Part shown: piece by piece, positions 33,671 to 40,672 of the stretch
Layout of the letters: each line of letters starts with the position of its first letter
Position numbering within the stretch: position 1 is the first letter of the stretch
Origin: Bacteroidales bacterium
Lineage (GTDB): Bacteria; Bacteroidota; Bacteroidia; Bacteroidales; VadinHA17
DNA length: 41,599 nt
Direction of reading: 5' to 3'
Assembly: GCA_003141495.1 (NCBI GenBank)
Contig: PLMC01000121.1
Location: 1-41,599, forward strand
Notes under the pieces: model-generated
Databases searched by the model: none
Told to the model about the DNA's origin: nothing
Seen by the model: the letters and a program-made list of their open reading frames with translations, nothing else
Program-made: the position numbers and the translations under genes

Positions 33671-34594
33671 TCAAGATGCGATCAGTTTTTCAAGATACTC
33701 TTTTGTTTTTAATAGATATTCGCTTGTGCTTTCAGCAAGTTCATATTCAATAATTATACCACCTTTGAAGTTCAATTTTTTAAGAGATGAAATTACCGCT
33801 GGAAAATCAACATCTCCCATGGGGATAGGAACCTCTTTGCCAAGCTCATATGGATTTGTGGGGTATTTACCATCTTTCGCATGTAGTGACCTGACATACT
33901 TTCCCAGAACCTTTAGCCCGTCTACAGGATTTGATTTCCCATACATTATCAGATTGGCTGTATCATAATTCACAAATAGGTTTCCAGTTCCTATATCTAA
34001 GATTGCCCTTAGCAGCGTAACAGGCGTTTCCTGTCCGGTTTCAAAATAGATGTCAACGCCGTTTTTTAATGCATATTCCCCGAGTAGTTTCATCGTTTCA
34101 ACAAACTCACCATAAAGAACATCTTTCGGATTTTCCGGAATAAAACCAAAATGAGTTTGAATTGCAAGAATGCCTGCTGCTTTGCAAAAATTCATACCAT
34201 TTTTAAGGCGTTCCATACGTGCTGCTCTGTTTTCACGAGGCACAAGACCAATTGTTGACGGACCCTCGGTAAAGGTATACTTGTCTACACCAGGGCCTCC
34301 ACAAATTAGTGACGTAGCTTTAATCTTGTATTTTTCAAGCGTTGCAGTAAGCTTTTTCGCCAGCTCGGGAGAATAAATTCTGATATTAAGCTGACATACA
34401 GGGAAGCCAAGATCCCTGACAATATTCAGATCTTTTTCCGGGTTGTCAGCAGAAGCGATCACGCCAACTTGAATATCATTTAATATGCCTCCTGATTTTA
34501 CATAGGTCCCGGTGTCAAAAGAAGAAAGAACCCCGGGAATCCCTGAAATGAGTGCCGTGGTATAAATGAATTTCCTTCTGCTGATAGGTGTCAT
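33671..34594 (-). CDS. Tat-exported sugar phosphate isomerase/epimerase (TIM barrel)
   Basis: A 307-residue protein with a twin-arginine signal (SRRKFIYTTALISG) and a xylose-isomerase-like TIM barrel. The metal-binding acids and histidine of the family appear in order: Glu in YFETGQET, Asp in NYDTANLIMYG, His in SLHAKDG, and Glu in IIIEYELAE. The GDVDFPAVISSL segment is also typical. Members isomerise or epimerise sugars (as in inositol or hexulose pathways); substrate unknown, and Tat export suggests a folded metalloenzyme in the periplasm. The gene stands alone on the minus strand. Confidence 0.85.
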   Translation of the reverse strand: MTPISRRKFIYTTALISGIPGVLSSFDTGTYVKSGGILNDIQVGVIASADNPEKDLNIVRDLGFPVCQLNIRIYSPELAKKLTATLEKYKIKATSLICGGPGVDKYTFTEGPSTIGLVPRENRAARMERLKNGMNFCKAAGILAIQTHFGFIPENPKDVLYGEFVETMKLLGEYALKNGVDIYFETGQETPVTLLRAILDIGTGNLFVNYDTANLIMYGKSNPVDGLKVLGKYVRSLHAKDGKYPTNPYELGKEVPIPMGDVDFPAVISSLKKLNFKGGIIIEYELAESTSEYLLKTKEYLEKLIAS

Positions 34595-34703
34595 GGAATA
34601 TAGGTTTTTAATTGGTTGTTTATTAAATGGCCTTATCCTTTAATGATTCATTAAAATTAAAGATTTTTTCTTATGCAAAAACAGAACATCTTGACCAAAA
34701 CAA

Positions 34704-34803
34704 AAACCGGTCTAATTTCACCGGACATTCAAAACAAAACAACAAACATATGACTCCTGCAATGGGTAGTCAATTTATTCCGGACAACTTTGGACAAGGT
34801 CTT
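34704..34803 (+). repeat. F1-family repeat, copy F
   Basis: Begins AAAACCGGTCTAATTTCACC, then ACAACAAACATATGACTCCT and AGTCAATTTATTCCGGAC (34768 on), then TGGACAAGGTC. It fills most of the 223-bp gap before the lipoprotein gene. The initial CCGGTCTAATTTCACCGG portion is shared with copy E. Confidence 0.65.
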
Positions 34804-34817
34804 TTACGATTTATGCT

Positions 34818-35108
34818 TTAGTCATACCATCTTCTTCTTGTTGCATAACCACTACCACTACCGCCAAGAAGAAGAACAACACCCAAAATAAATCCCAACC
34901 AATATAACGAACCTGTATTATGTTCAGCATACAATCCAATATGTGCTCCTAATAATTTTGCAATCAATACGAAAGGGGAAATGAACCCGTGAACAATACC
35001 GTAAAGAAAACCATATTCCTCCTTGGTCATACCAACAGGAGCACAGGAAGTAATAAAAAACAGAACCAGCAATAATAATAATCCAATAAATATTCTTTTT
35101 GTTTTCAT
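34818..35108 (-). CDS. Small membrane lipoprotein
   Basis: A 96-residue protein with a hydrophobic signal segment and lipobox ITSC (Cys22). A widely shared pattern follows: EEYGFLYGIVHGFISPF, an apolar stretch (about residues 41-55), then the soluble YAEHNTGSLYW, and a C-terminal apolar LGFILGVVLLLGGSGSG before the basic end RRRW. Two membrane-associated helices are likely. The same EE..G...GI.HGF..P pattern is known from many uncharacterised bacterial proteins (from memory), so it is conserved, but the function is unknown. F1 copy F lies directly downstream of its stop. Confidence 0.7.
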   Translation of the reverse strand: MKTKRIFIGLLLLLVLFFITSCAPVGMTKEEYGFLYGIVHGFISPFVLIAKLLGAHIGLYAEHNTGSLYWLGFILGVVLLLGGSGSGYATRRRWYD

Positions 35109-35915
35109 ATAAATTAATTTTAAATGTTTTTACTCATAAAGTGATATAAATTTGAAGGATATGAAAAATGTCAAAATATTTCCATTCAGAGTTTTATTAA
35201 AATTATACTGGATAACCTTAAAGAGATCCAGGTATAATACAAAAAGAGGAAACTATTAAAGAAAACTATCTATTAATTGTTTATAAAGGTTGGCATCTTT
35301 ATACTAAAAAATATTACATAACTTTAGAAAAAGTTTACATAATTCACATTTCCAGGAACAATATGTTAAAACTGTAAATCAATTACATAGAGCACATCAA
35401 ATGCCTCATTCTTAGTCATAGTCATTTATATTAAATCTTGTTTTTAACCCTTTAATTTTGACAGAATTGTTTAAAGAAAGAGAACTAAAAAGATGGATTA
35501 AGAAAAGAATTATATTAAGTACCACCGACCATTTCATCATGTAAAATCCGTCCTTATTCGACCACTTCAAAATCCGGTCTTGTAACACTTATAAAATAAC
35601 AAGTGTTAGATAATACAGGAAATAAATTATATTATTCATAAATACTCCAAAACGTTGCGCCCTTTGTGCTTAAGATTTTATAAAATAGCCTATTCAAAAC
35701 CTTCTTCTTCCGGCAGCATCGGAATAATGGTCACCATAAATCATAATATGTGTGAATTATATAAATCTGATAAGGAATTGTGTAAAAATACCCTGCACAA
35801 AAGGAATTATCTTTATATAGTTGGAATTTATAAGGGTGCAGGTTAATTTTAGTAGGTTATTATTGATGGTTTAAACATGGGGGTGCTGAATATAAATCAT
35901 TAAAACTGTAAGAAG
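35109..35915. other. Gene-free 807-bp stretch
   Basis: Strongly AT-rich. It holds one clean hairpin, TAACACTT (35583-35590) with AAGTGTTA (35601-35608), preceded by CCGTCCTTATTCGACC and AATCCGGTCTTG, which resemble the outer end of F1 copies E and F. A 63-codon frame at 35655 lacks any protein-like features and is not called. Confidence 0.45.
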
Positions 35916-36083
35916 ATGCCACTAAAAAAGGGAAAGTCAAAGAAAGTGATCAACTCAAACATAGAGGAGTTACTTCACAGTTACAAGGAGGATGGAACAA
36001 TCGGAACAAGCCACCCAAAGTCGATGAAACTGGCCCAGAAACAAGCTGTTGCTATAGCATACTCAAAGGCAAAAGAGAAATAG
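35916..36083 (+). CDS. DUF6496 small basic protein
   Basis: A 55-residue basic protein: MPLKKGKSKKVINSNIEELL, then GTIGTSHPKSMKLAQKQAVA, ending AIAYSKAKEK. The start MPLKKGKSKK, the TIGTS stretch and the QAVAIA motif identify the DUF6496 family, a group of short, Lys-rich proteins seen in bacteria and phages. The ATG at 35916 fits with a purine-rich AAGAAG just before it. Function unknown; its charge suggests nucleic-acid association. It is 162 bp upstream of the lipid kinase gene and could share its transcript. Confidence 0.8.
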   Translation: MPLKKGKSKKVINSNIEELLHSYKEDGTIGTSHPKSMKLAQKQAVAIAYSKAKEK

Positions 36084-36245
36084 CAACAACTGAAAAAACG
36101 GAATTCCAGCCAAAATACATAATAATAATTTTTTTATAATTTAAAGAAATACAGTGCATGCCATAGTGCAAAAGCTTGACGTCTTGAACACTGATATGAA
36201 TTACTGCAATATATTTCTTTAACCATGAAAGCATTTTATTAACAG

Positions 36246-37214
36246 ATGAAAGCCATTCTAATAATAAATCCTTCTTCCGGCAAGATGAAAAGGGAGATGC
36301 CCCCTATACTAAGGTGGACTTTAAAAAAATTAGAAAGAAGATTATCGGGACTATTCAAGCCTAAAATAACTGAAGATGACATTATCGAAGAAGTAAAAAA
36401 CAAGTGTGATGAAGCGAAGATAAAATTAGAGATAGAATTCACAAAATATCCAAAACATGCGACAAAACTAGCAGAAGCTGCAAAGGATAAATACGATTTA
36501 ATTATTGCGGCAGGTGGAGATGGAACAATAAATGAAGTAATTAATGGGATGGCTGAATCAAAAGCCACACTGGTAATAATTCCTTTTGGCAGTACGAATG
36601 TTTTAGCATGTGAACTAGGTGTACCTAATGATCCAAAAAAGGCAGCAGAATTAATTACAAAGGGCAAAAAGATAAAAATGGATTTAGGTTATGCAAAAAC
36701 AAGTAAGGAATCTAGATATTTTTCAATGATGTTAGATGTGGGTCCTTTTGCTCAGGTTATAAAAGACACAACTCCGGAATTTAAGAAAAGATGGGGAAAA
36801 TTTGCATATCCGTTTAGGCTGATAAAACTTCTTTTCAGATATAAATGGCATAAGATTTATGTCAAACATAAGGTAGAATCGACAGGATATTTTATAATCA
36901 TGGCAAATATTAAATATTATGGCGGGGAATATGAAATAGCTGATAAAGCAAACATAAGAGACGGCCTGCTGGATCTGGTGATAATAAATAGAAAAAATCC
37001 ATGGGATATAATTATGTTAATCTTTTCATTTACAAGTGGGAAATTAAACAAATTTTTAAGAAAAGAATATTTTCAATTAAAAGAAGCAGAAATTTATTCG
37101 CATCATAATATGCAGATTCAGGTTGATGGCGAAGTATTAGGAATGGCCCCGGTAAGAGTTGAAATTATACCAAAAGCGTTAAATGTAATTGCAGCTTCTC
37201 AAAATGTCATCTGA
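36246..37214 (+). CDS. Diacylglycerol/lipid kinase family protein (DgkB/YegS-like)
   Basis: A 322-residue soluble kinase. Motifs: INPSSGK (residues 7-13) in the first strand, GGDGTINEVINGM (90-102) for nucleotide binding, PFGSTNVLACELG (113-125), and the C-terminal domain with SMMLDVGPFAQVI, IMANIKYYGGEYEIA and QIQVDGEVLGMAPV, whose Asp/Glu complete the catalytic site. The family phosphorylates diacylglycerol, sphingosine-like or other lipids using ATP. The GSTNVLA form is the more YegS/BmrU-like variant of GTGND. Length and domain order are complete. Lys-rich, AT-rich codon use matches the surrounding genes. Confidence 0.88.
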   Translation: MKAILIINPSSGKMKREMPPILRWTLKKLERRLSGLFKPKITEDDIIEEVKNKCDEAKIKLEIEFTKYPKHATKLAEAAKDKYDLIIAAGGDGTINEVINGMAESKATLVIIPFGSTNVLACELGVPNDPKKAAELITKGKKIKMDLGYAKTSKESRYFSMMLDVGPFAQVIKDTTPEFKKRWGKFAYPFRLIKLLFRYKWHKIYVKHKVESTGYFIIMANIKYYGGEYEIADKANIRDGLLDLVIINRKNPWDIIMLIFSFTSGKLNKFLRKEYFQLKEAEIYSHHNMQIQVDGEVLGMAPVRVEIIPKALNVIAASQNVI

Positions 37215-37316
37215 TGAAAAGAACAATAAAAGCGTTTTTCAAAATTGTTGGCTCTGCTGCAGAAGCCGGGAATCTTGACTACATTTAAGCAGGCCAGATT
37301 ATTCTTATAATATATA

Positions 37317-37396
37317 ATTAAACAACAATTATTTAACTCAGGCTTTTGATGGTCAATTTATTGCGGCCATTGTTGGCAAGGTCACTGACTTTTCCA
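37317..37396 (+). repeat. F1-family repeat, copy G
   Basis: AACAACAATTATTTAACTCA, TGGTCAATTTATTGCGGCC (37350 on), GGCAAGGTCACTG and ACTTTTCCA (37388-37396). It is followed by GGTGTTAGTCAAACCGACCT, also seen at 31478. Confidence 0.7.
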
Positions 37397-37467
37397 ATAT
37401 TAAAAGAATGGTGTTAGTCAAACCGACCTTTGTTTAATGTTAAGAAGGTTGTTATAAAATCGCTTAA

Positions 37468-37490
37468 AAAACCTAGCAAGAACCTGGCAA
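37468..37490 (+). repeat. F2-family partial copy
   Basis: AACCTAGCAAGAACCTGGCA only: the two iterated ACCTGGCAAG-type units without the upstream F2 segment. It lies 52 bp before the second 83-nt repeat. Confidence 0.5.
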
Positions 37491-37541
37491 CAACAAATAA
37501 ACACTTACAAAAATAATTATAAGTGATTTATTATCTTGTTG

Positions 37542-37624
37542 TCCCGTCAGGTTTCGAACCCGGACGACCGTTAAGAAATTGCCCTGTGGGCAATTTTAGG
37601 GAGGAGCGTGACTGCAGGGGTGGC
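37542..37624 (-). repeat. 83-nt repeat, copy 2
   Basis: Identical base for base to 25308-25390, whereas flanking bases differ except for scattered similarity on the right side leading into an F2 copy. On the minus strand the T-arm-like part continues as CGGGACA, A, then CAA, so the CCA seen in copy 1 is lost. A weaker stem (CACTTA/TAAGTG, 37502-37525) stands where copy 1 has its terminator. Confidence 0.7.
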
Positions 37625-37692
37625 TTTCTGATTCAGAAGAATACGAGAATATAATAATCTTACCTTAACACATTGATTATTAAACTTATTTT

Positions 37693-37770
37693 ATAAAGAC
37701 AAAATCATTACATTTCCATTATTTAATACCTGTTATCCCCAAAACCTAGCAAGAAACCTAGAAAGATTTT
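37693..37770 (+). repeat. F2-family repeat
   Basis: AAAGACAAAATCATTACATT, then TTTAATACCTGTTATCCCC and AAAACCTAGCAAGAAACCTA. It is nearly the same as 25459-25535 and sits at the same distance from the 83-nt repeat. Confidence 0.75.
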
Positions 37771-37818
37771 TTTGTGTGTCTGGAAAAAATCCTTTTCCAG
37801 AAGGGATGACCCATTCCT

Positions 37819-37956
37819 TCACTTTTCATTAAAAAGTGAAGGAATTTCATTTTCGTTCAAAACATGGTTATATATTCTGATATCATCTATTTTCCCATTG
37901 ACTGAGGATCCAAAGTATTTTTCAATACCAAATCTTCCAAATGCAATTGCGTCACA
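37819..37956 (-). pseudogene. C-terminal remnant of a LamG/concanavalin-like domain
   Basis: The minus-strand frame 37956-37819 (45 residues and stop) reads AIAFGRFGIEKYFGSSVNGK then IDDIRIYNHVLNENEI and LFNEK. This is the end of a LamG-type carbohydrate-binding domain: the G-x-IDD-(I/V)-R-I-Y-N motif and the L-x-x-x-EI tail are diagnostic. An in-frame stop at 37957-37959 truncates it on the N-terminal side, so the rest of the protein is gone. A perfect 11-bp hairpin (37816-37826 with 37832-37842) overlaps its end. It is probably a relic of a secreted glycan-binding enzyme lost at the F2 repeat boundary. Confidence 0.75.
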
Positions 37957-38081
37957 TCAAGAGTATTTTTAAATGAAGAATGTTCTATCAACAAAAAGAA
38001 AAAAGAACCCAAAAAGAAATTTTTAACATCATCATAATAAATGAAAAACAAACTTAACTTTGATTAAATTCTGCCCTGGAA

Positions 38082-38441
38082 ATGGGGTACATTATAGTAC
38101 AGGATATTAAAACGGGAATGTGGTGCCAGGTGGTTGATAAACCCTATGAACCAGGGAACTGGAACGAAACCTCAGGAACCGGAATGTATATCTATTTGCT
38201 TAAAAAATCAATTAAAAAAGGGTTTCTTCCCGTTGACGTATATTCACCGGTAATAAATTCAGCTTATGCCGGTATTATTAAAAAAGCAAAAATCAGTGAG
38301 AAAGGATTAATTGATATTTACGATTGCAGTAGCATCGGTATTCAGGATAATTACAAGGCTTACATTTCACAGCCAAAAGAAATAAACTCCTATGCTCCTA
38401 TTGGTTCGTTCATATTAGGGACATCATCAATGGAATTTTAA
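38082..38441 (+). pseudogene. C-terminal fragment of a GH105/GH88-type unsaturated glycuronyl hydrolase
   Basis: A 119-residue open frame with the GH105 C-terminal pattern: MWCQVVDKPYEPGNWNETSG, GMYIYLLKKSIKKGFLPVDV, YAGIIKKA, and the late DCSSIG and PIGSFILG parts. Intact enzymes are about 360-380 residues; the N-terminal half with the catalytic Asp and the signal peptide is missing, and upstream DNA shows no trace of it. Such enzymes remove unsaturated uronic acid from pectin or ulvan fragments, so this is most likely a dead remnant, although an ATG and an open frame remain. The nearby LamG remnant, which points the other way, supports decay of a carbohydrate locus. Confidence 0.75.
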
Positions 38442-38485
38442 AAGAATATATCTATATAGTTCATAATGATTAAAATGCAACTCAC

Positions 38486-39487
38486 ATGAAAGTACTATTC
38501 ATTGGCGGAACAGGTAACATCAGTAGCCCTGTAAGCAAATTAGCCCTTGAAAAAGGAGTGGATTTATATCACCTTAACAGGGGCAACAGACCTTCAGTTG
38601 AAGGAGTGAAAACTCTAGTAGCCGACATCAATAACAAAGAGCATACAAAGAAGCTGCTTGCTGATCATAAATGGGATGCCGTGGTAAACTGGATTGCATT
38701 TACAACTGAAGATATATTACGCGATGTTGATCTGTTCGAAGGAAATACCGGACAGTATATTTTTATCAGTTCAGCATCGGCTTATCAAAAGCCTCCTGTC
38801 AGCTACATTATTACAGAATCAACGCCGCTGAAAAATCCCTACTGGGATTATTCAAGAAATAAAATAGCGTGTGAAGATCTGCTGACGGCCCTGTACCGTG
38901 AACGGAATTTCCCGGCTACCATTGTACGTCCATCACATACTTACAAAACGATAATACCAGTTACATTAGGTGGGGGGGAAGAATATACAGTAGTCGACAG
39001 GATAAGGAAAGGTTTGCCAATTGTGGTTCAGGGAGATGGAACTTCTTTATGGACAATCACTCATTCCGATGATTTTGCAAAAGGATTTTCAGGCCTTCTT
39101 GGTAACCAGCACGCAATAGGTGAATCTTTTCAAATTACATCAGATGAAGTCCTTTCATGGAATCAGATTTATCAGACGCTGGCTCATGCAGCCGGTTGTG
39201 AGGCAAAAATAGTTCATATTTCTTCTGATTATATTTGCGACTATGCAGACAGGCATAATTATCCTTCGGAGCGTGGAAATTTATTGGGAGATAAAGCTCA
39301 CTGTGCTATTTTCGACAATTCAAAGATTAAACGGTTTGTACCGGATTATGTTGCCACTATTCCGTTTTCAGAAGGGATAAAACAAACCCTTAAATGGTTT
39401 GAATCTGAACCTTCCAGAATGATAGTTAAGGAAGAAACAAACCGTTTCCTGGATGAGCTTATTGAAACCTTTGTCAGGAAAGATTGA
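38486..39487 (+). CDS. NAD-dependent epimerase/dehydratase (extended SDR)
   Basis: A 333-residue cytosolic extended SDR. The cofactor loop is GGTGNIS (7-13), and the active site is Tyr122-x-x-x-Lys126 in WDYSRNKIACE with Ser near 95-97 (ISSASAY). Downstream are IVRPSHTYK, the typical GDGTSLWTITHSDDFAKGF segment (as in isoflavone-reductase/epimerase-like proteins), and SFQITSDEVLSWNQIYQTLA. The substrate is probably a sugar nucleotide or similar; nothing points to one. Directly upstream is the GH105 remnant (44 bp), which may share its promoter region. Length is normal and no frameshift is seen. Confidence 0.87.
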   Translation: MKVLFIGGTGNISSPVSKLALEKGVDLYHLNRGNRPSVEGVKTLVADINNKEHTKKLLADHKWDAVVNWIAFTTEDILRDVDLFEGNTGQYIFISSASAYQKPPVSYIITESTPLKNPYWDYSRNKIACEDLLTALYRERNFPATIVRPSHTYKTIIPVTLGGGEEYTVVDRIRKGLPIVVQGDGTSLWTITHSDDFAKGFSGLLGNQHAIGESFQITSDEVLSWNQIYQTLAHAAGCEAKIVHISSDYICDYADRHNYPSERGNLLGDKAHCAIFDNSKIKRFVPDYVATIPFSEGIKQTLKWFESEPSRMIVKEETNRFLDELIETFVRKD

Positions 39488-39556
39488 ATTAAACCGATAG
39501 TATTTGAAATCCAATATTAAATAGTCTCAGTAAAAACCTTATTACATGAAACTGCC

Positions 39557-39646
39557 ATGATTAAAAAACTTCTATTTTTCCTGAGTGCCGCTATACTTTC
39601 AGTCTGTGCATTTTCTCAAAATCCTGTTGCTGAAAATGGTCAATAA
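39557..39646 (+). pseudogene. Orphan signal peptide of a truncated secreted protein
   Basis: A 29-codon frame, MIKKLLFFLSAAILSVCAFS plus QNPVAENGQ, which is a perfect signal peptide with cleavage near the Q, then a stop. The mature protein is absent, and an F2 repeat begins 15 bp further on at 39662, so deletion or insertion at the repeat may have removed it. QNPVAENGQ would fit the start of a mature secreted enzyme, but the family cannot be determined. Confidence 0.6.
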
Positions 39647-39661
39647 GCCTGGCTTCTGCAA

Positions 39662-39735
39662 TAAAGACAATATCATTACATTTCCATTATTTAATACCTG
39701 TTATCCCCAAAACCTGGCAAGAAACCTGGCAAGAT
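39662..39735 (+). repeat. F2-family repeat, left part of module copy 2
   Basis: TAAAGACAATATCATTACAT, TTTAATACCTGTTATCCCC and ACCTGGCAAGAAACCTGGCA (39712 on). This is the only place where the full F2 sequence runs directly into the gene-bearing module; the copy at 31539 keeps just the ACCTGGCAAG units. Confidence 0.75.
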
Positions 39736-40580
39736 AATTGGTCAAATTGAAAATAGATCAAGATATAGAGAAGCTGACATATTGAATAAACTTTCTTCAT
39801 TACAGATACTATCCTATTATTTTTCTCGTTAATTTTACCTGACTGTTTAACAGGGATTATCATTAACCATGTCTGGATGTAAATGTAACATAAGCTTAAC
39901 TATTGTCCTGGTTTCACTATTTTCTATTCAGGCTTTTTCACAACAAATCAATTACCGCGATAGCCTTGCTGAGTATAATTCTCAAAAAGTAAATTTAAAG
40001 CCCAAGCTGTATTATTCGGTGGGAAGTACCTTTATAATTGTTCCTCGTTTGGGAACTGTCACTGGTTTTACATTATCTCCTTTTTTATCAATTCCTTTGT
40101 CTCCAAAGTTGTCAGTTGATGGCGGAATTATTGCCGGACGCTTTTATTCTGCATTATGGAATTTTAATTCTGAAGGTGCAATAAATGGGGCATTTAACGA
40201 ATTATCTGTATACGGATCAGCTAGCTATCATATTAATTCTCAGTTTACTGTGTATGGTACCGGGATAAAACAACTTACAGGAACTTCTCCATTTTATTCT
40301 CTCCCAAAAAGCAGTTATTCCATTGGATCCACTTATAATTTCGGAAATTTTTCAATAGGTGTTACTTTGCAGAGGTCAAAATGGAATGATATCCTCAGCC
40401 CCTTTCCATTCAATGGCTCTCAGGGATTTTATTCTCCATATGAGCAAAAACCGGGCAAATTGACCACATTTGGCCGATGAGAAAACACTTTGCTTACATA
40501 TTTCAACATTAAACATTTAACTCCTTCACTTGGTGATCAGTTTATTATGGCCTATTATGGTTAAGGCCACTGGCTTTTCA
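39712..40580 (+). repeat. Repeat-bracketed gene module, copy 2
   Basis: Same order as 31539-32382: F2 core, 157 bp leader, gene, GACCACATTTGGCCGATGAG, then F1 (copy H, core 40531-40552, CTGGCTTTTCA at 40570). The F1 part is full length here, whereas copy 1 has lost about 25 bp inside it. Confidence 0.75.
39869..40480 (+). CDS. Secreted beta-rich protein, copy 2 of a duplicated gene
   Basis: A 203-residue protein about 91% identical to that at 31696, with the same signal peptide (identical through AFSQQIN). Differences are scattered (for example Phe to Tyr after QIN, Ser versus Pro in NFNSEG, Arg versus Met in LQRSKW), and synonymous changes are also common, so the duplication is not very recent. 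The extra C-terminal KLTTFGR comes from a one-base length difference near 40458. It is a beta-rich, probably outer-membrane protein of unknown family. A 190-bp gap with F1 copy H separates it from the aldo/keto reductase. Confidence 0.78.
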   Translation: MSGCKCNISLTIVLVSLFSIQAFSQQINYRDSLAEYNSQKVNLKPKLYYSVGSTFIIVPRLGTVTGFTLSPFLSIPLSPKLSVDGGIIAGRFYSALWNFNSEGAINGAFNELSVYGSASYHINSQFTVYGTGIKQLTGTSPFYSLPKSSYSIGSTYNFGNFSIGVTLQRSKWNDILSPFPFNGSQGFYSPYEQKPGKLTTFGR

Positions 40581-40672
40581 ACTATAAAAACTAGATCTGT
40601 AATAAAAATACAGTTCCTGACGACAGTATAATTCTTTATTTAGCTACTTTAGATTCATCAAAAATTAATTAA

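Noticed and set aside
35655-35846. 63-codon frame in the gap before DUF6496
   Set aside because: Composition and start context are not protein-like, and no homology pattern is visible.
25308-37624. Genomic island bounded by attL/attR direct repeats
   Set aside because: The 83-nt copies are direct repeats, but no integrase, relaxase or phage gene lies between them, and the genes between look like ordinary chromosomal metabolism genes.
37772-37972. 66-codon plus-strand frame
   Set aside because: The minus strand here clearly encodes a LamG remnant, so the plus-strand frame is its shadow.
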